This document shows, in pieces, positions 7,769-16,035 of a DNA stretch of 64,000 bases (position 1 is its first letter; every line of letters starts with the position of its first letter). The stretch lies in assembly GCA_029260795.1 (NCBI GenBank), contig JAJDCO010000134.1, positions 1 through 64,000 on the forward strand, written 5' to 3'. The notes beneath the pieces are model-generated. The model was not told the DNA's origin. It saw only the letters and a list, made by a program, of their open reading frames with translations, and ran no database searches. A program made the translations under genes and the position numbers. This stretch comes from Planctomycetota bacterium (GTDB lineage: Bacteria; Planctomycetota; OFTM77).

Positions 7769-9856
7769 ATGTCCCGACCGATCGATCACGAGAGTCTCTT
7801 CGAGCACGCCGAATTCATTCGAGCCTTGGCGAAGCGGCTGACTTCCGATGCGCACGCAGCGGACGACCTCGTCCAGCAGACGTGGGTCGTCGCGTTGGTG
7901 CAGCCTTCGGGGAGCCTCCGCCGTTGGCGCGGCTGGCTCGCCACGGTCGTGCGCCATGGAGCCTGGAGGTCCCGAAGGACGCGCGTTCGAAGCGAGCGGC
8001 GTGAGGCCCGCGTCGCGAGGCCGGAAGCTGTGCCCTCGGCTGCCGAGATCGCCGCGCGTAGCGAGCTGCAACGGCGCATCGCGGATGCCGTCGACGGTCT
8101 ACCGGAGCCGTATCGATCGACCGTCTGGCTGCGCTACTTCGAGGAGCTTTCGACGGCCGAGATCGCCGCTCGAGAAGGCATCGCCGAGTCTTCGGTCCGC
8201 AGCCGTCTCTCACGGGCGATGGCCTACCTGAAGACGAAGCTCGAGGCGCTCGATCCGAGCTCGAAGCGCCTGCTCGCCGTCCTGGCCCAGCCGCCCCTCG
8301 GTCTCAGTGGCACCGAGCTGCCCGCCCCACCAATCAGCCTCGCTGGACCTTTGAAGATCGCCGCTGGGCTGCTCGTGCCGCTCGTCCCACTGGTTTGGAT
8401 CGGGACGAGCCTGCTCGCCGACGAGCCGATTGACTCGCACCCGCTCGCCTCTGCTCCGATCGTCGAGCCCGAACCACCCGCAGATTCGAGACCCGTACCG
8501 CTCGCCCCGGAGGAGGAATCGAGATCTCAGGATCCGGCCGTGGAAATCGGGCCTGATTGGGAGAGCGCGCCGTCGCCACTGAGTGGCGTCCTCCGACAGT
8601 CCTTCAGGCCGCCCGTCTCTCCCAACGCGGTGGCAGGCAACGCGGCCGCGACCTGGACCTTGCCGGAGGAGGAGACGATCCCGGAACAAGAAGGTGGCTT
8701 CAGCGCGTCGGTTTCGAAACGGCTGGAGGTGGCCCTTCGGCAGTACTATGCGTCCCTTGACGAGCAGGACTACGCCGGGAAGGCGAAGGCCCTCCGAGAG
8801 ATCGAGCAGGTGCTCGGCGATTCTGCGAAGCGACAACGGCTCGACGACGGAGATCTCGATGCCGCACTTCGCCGCACGGATTGGCTGGTTGGCCCACTGA
8901 ACAGCTTCCCGAAGTACCCTCTCTGGAAACGAGACCGCCTCGAGAGGCATGAAGGCTCCGGGGGCATGAGCTTTTGGGTGCACGCTCCTCGTGACTACTC
9001 CAACCGTGAAGGCTCTTGGCCGGTGCTCCTCGTTCTCCGAGGACCGGAGGACTCGGACCCGGAGAAGTGGTTCGCCCAGTTCACGGGCGCGCACGCGGAC
9101 TTGGTCGAAGAGGTAATCGTTCTGATCTCCGAGCTCCCGGAGAAGGTCGAGGTGGGCTTCTGGTCGAGTGATGAAGGAATCGGCCGCGCCCTGCAGGCGC
9201 TCGGTGACCTCTCCTGGGACCAGCTCCGCATCGATCAAGATCGCATGCTGCTGTACGGCGTCGGCTCGACCGCTCCGTCCGCCCTCGAGATCGCCGCTCG
9301 CTTCGCCGAGCGATTCGCCGGGCTGGCGCTGGACCGGGATGTCGAGCCCCCGGCCTGGACCGTCAATCTCGAGCACCTGGCCATCCTGGCTCCGGCGGGA
9401 AGGCTCACCGATGCTCTCGCCGGTCTGAATGTCGAGCGCGCTGCTCACCGAACCACGCCCGAGGATCTTCGAAGCTGGGTCACTGCGGCGCGCAGGACTC
9501 GTTTCGCCGAACATGTCCGCGGCGTGTTCCCCGACCTGAGCTGGGGCGACCGGATGTGGGTCAAGGTGCGCCAGGCCGACCAAGTCACGGATGGGATGTC
9601 TCTCCCATCGCTGGAAGCGAAGCTCGATCGCGAGCACAACGCGATCCACCTCACGACCTCAGGTATCCAGAAGGTCTTTCTCCGCCTGAACGACGAGGTG
9701 CTCGATCTCGACGAGAAGATCACGCTCTTCATCGATGAGCAGGAGCCCCGGGCGATCTCCATCCAGCGCTCACTCGATGAGCTGCTGAAGACGGCCTACT
9801 ACACCGGTGACCGCTCGCGGCTGTTCACGCGCATCGTCGAGGTCGAGATCCGCTGA
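7769..9856 (+). CDS. ECF sigma factor fused to membrane segment and hydrolase-like domain
   Basis: A 695-residue protein with three parts. Residues 1-160 are an ECF-type sigma-70: region 2 around DDLVQQTWVVAL and a region-4 helix-turn-helix around ELSTAEIAAREGIAESSVRS. Residues about 195-217 form one hydrophobic helix. After a Pro/Glu-rich linker (218-300), residues about 300-695 resemble an alpha/beta-hydrolase (PHB-depolymerase-like) domain, with LLYGVGSTAPSA at 494-505 where the nucleophile elbow should be (Ser500), and a C-terminal beta module often seen in planctomycetal hydrolases. The elbow is not a clean GxSxG, so catalysis is uncertain. ECF factors with large C-terminal extensions are known in planctomycetes. 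If the helix spans the membrane, sigma lies in the cytoplasm and the hydrolase outside. The start chosen is the ATG at 7769, where region-2 homology begins. Confidence 0.85.
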   Translation: MSRPIDHESLFEHAEFIRALAKRLTSDAHAADDLVQQTWVVALVQPSGSLRRWRGWLATVVRHGAWRSRRTRVRSERREARVARPEAVPSAAEIAARSELQRRIADAVDGLPEPYRSTVWLRYFEELSTAEIAAREGIAESSVRSRLSRAMAYLKTKLEALDPSSKRLLAVLAQPPLGLSGTELPAPPISLAGPLKIAAGLLVPLVPLVWIGTSLLADEPIDSHPLASAPIVEPEPPADSRPVPLAPEEESRSQDPAVEIGPDWESAPSPLSGVLRQSFRPPVSPNAVAGNAAATWTLPEEETIPEQEGGFSASVSKRLEVALRQYYASLDEQDYAGKAKALREIEQVLGDSAKRQRLDDGDLDAALRRTDWLVGPLNSFPKYPLWKRDRLERHEGSGGMSFWVHAPRDYSNREGSWPVLLVLRGPEDSDPEKWFAQFTGAHADLVEEVIVLISELPEKVEVGFWSSDEGIGRALQALGDLSWDQLRIDQDRMLLYGVGSTAPSALEIAARFAERFAGLALDRDVEPPAWTVNLEHLAILAPAGRLTDALAGLNVERAAHRTTPEDLRSWVTAARRTRFAEHVRGVFPDLSWGDRMWVKVRQADQVTDGMSLPSLEAKLDREHNAIHLTTSGIQKVFLRLNDEVLDLDEKITLFIDEQEPRAISIQRSLDELLKTAYYTGDRSRLFTRIVEVEIR

Positions 9857-10093
9857 CGGCGATTGCGGCGCGGCAGGCCGTTTTGCGGGCCCCCCTCACG
9901 AATCCTTTGCAATCCGCCCGGCACACTGATATGCAGAGGCCGTAACGCGACCGCTTGTGAACTCGCTCTCCCCCCCCTTCGCTCGCGAGGCGCTGACGAC
10001 TGCCCGACCGTCGATCTGCGGACTCACGCCGAAGAGTCGCTGACGCCGGTCCCTTCCAGGGAGAAGGCGCTCGGCCCGACTGGCGCTCTGTCG

Positions 10094-10642
10094 ATGACAC
10101 AGAACCAGCAACGGATCCTGGTTGTGGATGCCGATGAGCCTCACCGGCTCGAGGTCCAGCGCCTCCTGACCGAGGTGGGCTACGACGTGGCGAGTCTCTC
10201 CTCCGGAGGTGAAGCCTGGGAGGTGTCGCGGCGCTCTCCGGCTGGGATCTTGCTCATCGATTGGGTCCTGCCGGACGAGCTCGATGGTCTTCGTCTCTCG
10301 GACCGGCTTCGGCGCCTCGATCCCACGTCCAAGACCCTCTTGATGGCAACGGTCGTATCCGAAGTGCTGCAAGCCAGCTGTCACTCGAGCCGCGTCGCTG
10401 CCTTGCTCGCCAAGCCACTCGACGCCGACCAGACCATTCGCACCGTGACGGAGCTGGCCGCTCTGCGGGCTCGCCACCTCGGTCCCTGCGTCGGTTGCCG
10501 GTTCCGCCTTCCTCTTCTAAAACCCGCCTCCGAAGAGAACGCCGCCGTCTGGCGTTGTGGCATCTGTCAACATCACTACCGTGCCGAGTTCGACCCGACC
10601 TTCCCCGCAGAGCTCCATACTTACGTGGAACGGGTCGCCTGA
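10094..10642 (+). CDS. Response-regulator receiver domain with C-terminal zinc ribbon
   Basis: A 182-residue protein. Residues 7-125 are a CheY-like receiver: acidic pocket VDAD at 11-14, phospho-acceptor D56 in LLIDWVLP, and conserved K107 in LLAKPLD. Residues 132-158 carry C132-x2-C135 and C155-x2-C158, a four-cysteine zinc-ribbon pattern, instead of a usual DNA-binding or enzymatic output. The start ATG at 10094 precedes the first receiver strand; an in-frame extension of 77 codons has no protein-like features. The LolD-like ATPase starts 38 nt downstream, so the regulator may be cotranscribed with the transporter. No histidine kinase is nearby. Output could be protein-protein or nucleic-acid binding through the ribbon. 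Confidence 0.85.
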   Translation: MTQNQQRILVVDADEPHRLEVQRLLTEVGYDVASLSSGGEAWEVSRRSPAGILLIDWVLPDELDGLRLSDRLRRLDPTSKTLLMATVVSEVLQASCHSSRVAALLAKPLDADQTIRTVTELAALRARHLGPCVGCRFRLPLLKPASEENAAVWRCGICQHHYRAEFDPTFPAELHTYVERVA

Positions 10643-10680
10643 TCACCCAGCGCGGCACCGTTCGATCGTGGAGGGAAGGC

Positions 10681-11382
10681 ATGGCGCACGGAGAGGCGCT
10701 GATTCGCTGTCGAGACGTCCACAAGGTCTACGGTGACGGCACGGCAACGGTGACGGCGTTGGGAGGCGTCGACTTGACGGTCACCGCCGGTGAGTTCATC
10801 GCACTTCTCGGTCGCAGCGGTTCGGGAAAGAGCACACTCATTCATCTGATCGGTGGGCTCGATCAACCGACCTCGGGTGAGATCCGAGTCGAGGGCCGAT
10901 CCTTGGGCGAGCTCGATGATTCGGCGCTGACGTTGTATCGGCGCCACACGGTGGGCCTGGTTTTCCAGTTCTTCAACCTGATCCCGACGATGACCGTGCT
11001 GGAGAACGTCCTCTTCCCGTCAGTCCTCGATCGCCGCCTGCCGCGTACGGAAGCCCGGGAGCGAGCCGCGGCGCTCCTCGAGGCTGTCGGGCTCGCAGAG
11101 CGCCAGAGCACGACTCCGGATCGGTTGTCGGGAGGGCAGCAGCAGCGCGTGGCGCTCGCCCGTGCTTGGATCAACCGCCCGACGATCGTGCTCGCCGACG
11201 AGCCGACCGGAAACCTCGACTCCACGACCGAGCAGGAGATCCTCGAGCTGCTGGGCCGGCTGGCGCGGGACGAGGGCACCACCATCCTGATGGCGACGCA
11301 CAGCCCCGAGGCGATGGCCGTGGCGAGCCGCGTCGTCCATCTCCAAGACGGTCGGTTGGCCGACGAGGCCGCGTCGTGCTGA
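10681..11382 (+). CDS. ABC transporter ATPase, LolD/MacB type
   Basis: A 233-residue ATPase of the LolD/MacB group, with Walker A GRSGSGKST, signature LSGGQQQRV and Walker B ILADEPTGNLD (the GNLD ending is diagnostic of this group). It would power the FtsX-type permease encoded next to it, in lipoprotein release or another envelope-extrusion process. The ATG at 10681 is preceded by GGAGGGAAGG. Its stop overlaps the permease GTG start by 7 nt. The typical length is 220-235 residues, so it is complete. Confidence 0.94.
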   Translation: MAHGEALIRCRDVHKVYGDGTATVTALGGVDLTVTAGEFIALLGRSGSGKSTLIHLIGGLDQPTSGEIRVEGRSLGELDDSALTLYRRHTVGLVFQFFNLIPTMTVLENVLFPSVLDRRLPRTEARERAAALLEAVGLAERQSTTPDRLSGGQQQRVALARAWINRPTIVLADEPTGNLDSTTEQEILELLGRLARDEGTTILMATHSPEAMAVASRVVHLQDGRLADEAASC

Positions 11383-13910
11383 AGCTGCTGCTCTGGTTTC
11401 ATCTTCGGTATTTGCGCCGGCACCCGGGACAGTCCGCGCTGACGCTGCTCGGAATCGGACTCGGCGTCGGGGTGGTCGTGGCTGTCGATCTCACCAACGA
11501 GGCCGCCTTCCAGAGCTTCGAAGGGGCCGTCGACGCGCTCGCGGGAAAGGCGACCCACGAGATCATCGGTGGACCGGCCGGCGTGCCGGACGAGACCTTC
11601 ACCAGCGTGATCGATCGAGCAGGCGTCGAGCACGCGACCCCCATCGTCACGAGCTGGGTCGAGGTGGTGACTCCGGCGGCGCCGCCGATTCAGCTACTGG
11701 GGATCGACATCTTCTCGCTCCCAGCCTTTCGAGCCGGGGACAGCGGCAATCCCCTCATCGAGGGCTTGCCGGTCGACGCCTGGCTGACTCGAACCGATGG
11801 GGCCGTCCTGTCGAGACGCCTCGCCTCGCGATGGGGAGCGAAGGTCGGCGACCGATTCGAGATCCTCGCGAACTCGCAGCAACAGACCCTCGAGATCTTG
11901 GCCATCTACGACGATGACCTGTTCGAGGATGCGTCGGAAGACGTCGTCTTGGTCGACATCGCCGTCGCTCAAGAAGTGTTGGGCCGAGTCGGACGCCTCG
12001 ATCGCATCGACCTGATCCTCACCGACGGCGCGGAGGAATCCGTGACGGCGGCGCTGCCTCCCGGCACGCGGCTTCGGCGCCCGGAATCCCGCAGCGCGAT
12101 CGTGACGCAGCTCCTCAGCTCGTTCCGTTTGAACCTCACCGCACTCAGCCTACTCGCGGTCGTCGTGGGAGCCTTCCTGGCTTTCAACGCGGCTCAGTTC
12201 TCTGTAGTGCGCCGACGCACGCAGATCGGTCAGCTCCGATGCCTGGGCGTCACGCGACGACAGGTGATCGGGGGCTTCTTGCTCGAAGCGACGCTCTTCG
12301 GTCTGGTCGGCGGCGTCCTCGGCACCTTGGCCGGATGGCTCCTGACGGGCGTCATGGTGCGCGACGTCGGTCGGACGGTGTCGCAGCTCTATGTCTTCGT
12401 CAAGATCCGCGACATCCCGATCGGATTCTGGCATTGGGGAGTCGGCATCGGTCTCGGCTTGATGACGTCCATCGCCGCCACGTTGCTTCCGAGCCTGGAA
12501 GCCGCGCGCACGCAGCCGGCTGAGGCTCTTCGGCGCTCCCGAGAAGAGCTGCGCTTCGCGAGCCTCGTTCCGGTGCTGATCGGCGGCGGTGGGCTGGCGG
12601 CCGCGGCGGCGCTCGGGCTGCTCCTGTGGCCGACGCAGGCGGTGCTCCCGCCGATCGTGGCGGTCTTCGCCCTGCTCGTCGCGATCGGCTGCCTCACGCC
12701 GCTCTTCGCCCGGATCGTCCTGCCGTTGGCCGCCGGCTTGGGAGCTCGGCTCGGCTGGCTGTCGATCGATCTGGGTGCCCGCAGCATCCTTCGATCATTG
12801 AGCCGCACCGGCACCGCGATGGCCGCTCTCGGCGTCGCGCTCTCGATGACCGTGGCAGTGATCATCACGATCGAGAGCTTTCGGGAGACGCTCGATCTCT
12901 GGGTGCTTCAGACCGTGCGAGCCGACATTTACATCGCGCCGGCCAGCGAGCAGCTCGCGCGCAACGAGCAAGCCCTACCGGCGGAGCTCGTCGAGGCGGT
13001 GCGTCGCGATCCGGATGTCCAGGAGATCGATCGGCTGGCCCGAGGAACACTCCCGTTCGAGGACGGCGAGCTCATGATTGCCGCCGCCGACACGAACGTC
13101 CTGAGCGATCGCGCCCAGTTCCGATTCAAGGAAGGCGACGCCGACGCCGCTTGGAGCCGGGTCCAATCCGGTGCCGCACTGCTGGCCGAGAGCTTCGCCT
13201 ACCGCAACGGCTACGGACTCGGGGACGTCTTGGCGCTCGAGACACCGAGTGGTCGACGCGACCTCGAGGTTGTCGGCGTCTTCTTCGACTATTCGCGAGA
13301 CACGGGCTACGTGCTCGTCGATCGGACGACCTTCGAGGGTCTGTTCGGACCGGCACCGACGAGGAGCCTGGCGTTGTACCTGAAGCAAGGCGCCGATCCG
13401 GCGGTCGTGGTCGATCGTTTGAAGCAGACCCATGGCGCGCGTTGGTCTCTGGAGATCCGCTCCAACCGAACGCTGCGCGAGGATGTCTTGCGGATCTTCG
13501 ATCAGACCTTCGCCATCACTTACCTGCTCCAGGCCATCTCGATCGGGATGGCTCTGATCGGCATCGCCGGGACGATGACGTCCCTGCTCCTCGAGCGCTC
13601 GCGCGAGATCGCCACCCTGCGGGCCGTCGGCTTGTCATTGAGCCAGCTCGGTCGATTGATCATCGGCGAGACGGGGCTCATCGGCTGCTTCGCCGGGCTC
13701 GTGTCCCTCGGGGGCGGGGCATTGCTGGCTTGGATCCTGGTCGCGGTCGTCAACCTCCGCTCCTTCGGGTGGTCGATCCGCTTCCATTTCGCAGTCGGTC
13801 ACTGGCTGGAGTTCGTGGGTTGGGCACTCCTGAGCGGGCTGCTCGCCGGCGTGTTTCCGCTACTGCGAGCGCGACGCATGGCGCTTCTGGATGCCCTCCG
13901 CGAGGAGTGA
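11376..13910 (+). CDS. FtsX-family ABC permease with two FtsX domains
   Basis: An 844-residue membrane protein. An N-terminal anchor (residues about 17-35) is followed by a large extracytoplasmic domain, a first FtsX bundle (about 250-370) with the conserved RRRTQIGQLRCLG motif, two more central membrane segments, a second extracytoplasmic domain, and a C-terminal FtsX bundle with the matching SREIATLRAVGL motif. This ten-helix, double-FtsX layout is that of large single-chain permeases rather than LolC/E. The GTG at 11376 overlaps the ATPase stop and begins the protein-like sequence. It probably works as a mechanotransmission-type exporter of lipidated or hydrophobic substrates. An AttH-like protein sits 0.8 kb beyond on the other strand. 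Confidence 0.9.
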   Translation: MLKLLLWFHLRYLRRHPGQSALTLLGIGLGVGVVVAVDLTNEAAFQSFEGAVDALAGKATHEIIGGPAGVPDETFTSVIDRAGVEHATPIVTSWVEVVTPAAPPIQLLGIDIFSLPAFRAGDSGNPLIEGLPVDAWLTRTDGAVLSRRLASRWGAKVGDRFEILANSQQQTLEILAIYDDDLFEDASEDVVLVDIAVAQEVLGRVGRLDRIDLILTDGAEESVTAALPPGTRLRRPESRSAIVTQLLSSFRLNLTALSLLAVVVGAFLAFNAAQFSVVRRRTQIGQLRCLGVTRRQVIGGFLLEATLFGLVGGVLGTLAGWLLTGVMVRDVGRTVSQLYVFVKIRDIPIGFWHWGVGIGLGLMTSIAATLLPSLEAARTQPAEALRRSREELRFASLVPVLIGGGGLAAAAALGLLLWPTQAVLPPIVAVFALLVAIGCLTPLFARIVLPLAAGLGARLGWLSIDLGARSILRSLSRTGTAMAALGVALSMTVAVIITIESFRETLDLWVLQTVRADIYIAPASEQLARNEQALPAELVEAVRRDPDVQEIDRLARGTLPFEDGELMIAAADTNVLSDRAQFRFKEGDADAAWSRVQSGAALLAESFAYRNGYGLGDVLALETPSGRRDLEVVGVFFDYSRDTGYVLVDRTTFEGLFGPAPTRSLALYLKQGADPAVVVDRLKQTHGARWSLEIRSNRTLREDVLRIFDQTFAITYLLQAISIGMALIGIAGTMTSLLLERSREIATLRAVGLSLSQLGRLIIGETGLIGCFAGLVSLGGGALLAWILVAVVNLRSFGWSIRFHFAVGHWLEFVGWALLSGLLAGVFPLLRARRMALLDALREE

Positions 13911-14102
13911 GCCTGACCTGCTGCTTCGTCCGTTCGGCTTCGAAGCCCTGTCGGCTGCTAGGATGGCGAGTCCAGAGAACGTCCCCTCTCACCGGAGCGG
14001 GGCCAGGCGGAGTTGAGCGGAGCCCGAGTCGGCCAGAACTTCATTGGCTGGTCGAAGTCAAAGCCGAGCCGTCAACGAGTCGGCCCATGAAACAGGAGAA
14101 GC

Positions 14103-14711
14103 ATGATGAATCCTCTCTGGATGCTGTGTGTCGTGATCGGGTTGGGCCTTCAGGACAGTGGCGAGCCGGCGAAGAAGAAAGCGCCTTCGAAGCTTCCGCC
14201 CCCCATCGAGGGCCTGTCGCTCGAAGTGAAGATCAAGAAGACGACCGTCCGTGCCGGCGAGATGATCTTGGCGAGCTCCGCGACGCTCATTCACCGAGGG
14301 CCGGAGACGATCTCGCTCGTGATGCCGGGCGACGGTAGCGACTGCGACTGGAGGCAGCCCTTCGTCGTGTGGAGTGTCCTCGATGCCGGCGAACGCTCTG
14401 CCAAGCACCCCGATCGACCGCAGCCGAGCAACTTGCCGCGATGCGGCAACGTGAACTCCTTGCGGGCCGATGAGGTCTTCGTGCTGAAGAAAGGTGCGAA
14501 GAAGGTCCTGAGCGATTGGCTGGCGCCTTTTCGGATCGACGAGCCCGGACGCTATCGCGTGCGCCTCGTCTACCTGAACGAGCCCGAACGGAAGGCTCTT
14601 CGCAGCGGGCTTCCTTTGGGCGAGCCGACGCCCGAGATCCTGGCCGCCTTCAAGGCGACCACACCCCTGCGCGTGATGAGCAACGAGATCGTCATCACCG
14701 TCACCGAGTGA
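14103..14711 (+). CDS. Secreted protein of unknown function
   Basis: A 202-residue protein with a short N-terminal hydrophobic segment (MMNPLWMLCVVIGLGL) that looks like a signal peptide, a Lys/Pro-rich linker, and a mature part that reads like a beta-sandwich: LSLEVKIKKTTVRAGE at the first strand, a central CDW...C pair of cysteines and a terminal strand EIVITVTE. It is probably exported. An AGGAGA ribosome site supports the first of two adjacent ATGs. It is 192 nt after the permease gene and ends 13 nt before the end of the opposing AttH-like gene. I recognise no family. Confidence 0.75.
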   Translation: MMNPLWMLCVVIGLGLQDSGEPAKKKAPSKLPPPIEGLSLEVKIKKTTVRAGEMILASSATLIHRGPETISLVMPGDGSDCDWRQPFVVWSVLDAGERSAKHPDRPQPSNLPRCGNVNSLRADEVFVLKKGAKKVLSDWLAPFRIDEPGRYRVRLVYLNEPERKALRSGLPLGEPTPEILAAFKATTPLRVMSNEIVITVTE

Positions 14712-14724
14712 TTCTCGACGGATC

Positions 14725-15807
14725 TCAGATGTCCCTCAGGAAGGCGCCCGCGTAACCGACCAGCTCGACGTAGCCGTACCCGGAGACCGGCTTGTCTCCG
14801 CGTCTTCCTGCGGCACGACCAGCGCCTTCCCAATACGTGACGCCGGTGGTTCCGCGCGTGCTCAGCTCTTGATCCGCTCGCAACGGGACGATGTCAAGAT
14901 CGAGATCAAGGCTCGGCACCCGAATCTTCCAGGCCGCGGGATACGTTCCTCCGGAGTGAGGGCTCGTCCAGGTTCGAGTCGCCTCGATCGAGTACTCAGA
15001 GTGGGTCAGGTGCTGCGTCGACCCGTCCCTGGCGATGGCGGTACCGGAAGAGGTCGTATCGAAGGATCCGTCTCGTCGTCTCATCCGATAGAGCATCAGC
15101 TCCGACCCGTCGTCGAGCTGCAGCGAGAACCAGTCCCAGCCAACCTGCCCTTCTGCGAGCTGACTGCTTCCGAACTCCTGGTCCATCCAGGACAGACCCG
15201 AGACGGCGAAGCTCTCCTCCCCGATCTGCAGTCGGCCCCTGGTTTCACAGCGCGTGAGCGTCACGTAATAGGAAGCCTGCCCCGGCTCTGGCCCCTTGAG
15301 GCTGAGACCGGGCGTCGCTCCGTGAAGAACCGGAGCCTTCGCGCTCCGAAGCTCGAGCTCCAGTCCAAAGCGCTCGGTGTCCGCTCGGAGGATGAGCGTG
15401 CCCTCTTCCGTACGGCGAGCTCGCCAGTCGCGGATCCAAACGTCGAGATCGTCCTCTCGAGCCCCGGCCATCCCGAGGGACTCGCGTGACAGACGCTCAT
15501 CGTGGAGAAAGCGCTCACCCGTGACGTCCGTCACGGCCACGTGGCCGAGGTAGAGATCGCGCACCGCCCAACGCGAGGTGCGCTCGCCCGCGTCCGGTGT
15601 CAGAGCACTTCGAAAGAACGTCAGCTGGTAACCGAACCGGCGACCGGCCTCGGTCGCGACGTTGCCCGTGAAGTACCACCATTCGGTCTTGTACTCGGGA
15701 TGAGCGCCATGGTCGCGGGGGAACTCGAAGACACGAGGCTCGATGGCTCGCGCGAAGTCGTCGCGAGGCGAGAGCACGAGGCCGAGTGCGAGGAGGCACC
15801 AACTCAT
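14725..15807 (-). CDS. AttH/CrtC-like lipocalin-fold hydrolase-family protein
   Basis: A 360-residue protein of the AttH / carotenoid 1,2-hydratase (CrtC) family, which has two lipocalin-like barrels. Key signatures are FPRDHGAHPEYKTEWWYFTG near residue 30, SGLSWMDQEFGSS centrally and WDWFSLQLDDGSELMLYR after it. A hydrophobic N-terminus (MSWCLLALGLVLS) suggests export. In other bacteria AttH is encoded with FtsX-type ABC transporters (the attEFGH arrangement), and here a LolD/FtsX pair lies immediately upstream on the opposite strand, so a shared envelope function is likely. Carotenoid hydration is less likely since no carotenoid genes are in the window. Confidence 0.85.
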   Translation of the reverse strand: MSWCLLALGLVLSPRDDFARAIEPRVFEFPRDHGAHPEYKTEWWYFTGNVATEAGRRFGYQLTFFRSALTPDAGERTSRWAVRDLYLGHVAVTDVTGERFLHDERLSRESLGMAGAREDDLDVWIRDWRARRTEEGTLILRADTERFGLELELRSAKAPVLHGATPGLSLKGPEPGQASYYVTLTRCETRGRLQIGEESFAVSGLSWMDQEFGSSQLAEGQVGWDWFSLQLDDGSELMLYRMRRRDGSFDTTSSGTAIARDGSTQHLTHSEYSIEATRTWTSPHSGGTYPAAWKIRVPSLDLDLDIVPLRADQELSTRGTTGVTYWEGAGRAAGRRGDKPVSGYGYVELVGYAGAFLRDI

Positions 15808-16035
15808 GGATCGGTTCTCTGCTGGGGATTGGAAACGGACTCCGTCGATGCTCGGCGAGCCCGCTCACTGTATCAGCGGCCGTCCGAGGCGCCCTCTCGG
15901 TTCGCTGCCCGACCACCGCCAGATCTTTTTTTCTCGAGGGTGTGCCACGCCCGCCCCTCGATTCGCGCTTGCAGCTTGGACCCGCTGAGACGGGACCCAC
16001 CGAACAACGAACCACGAATCGATGGAGATCCAACC

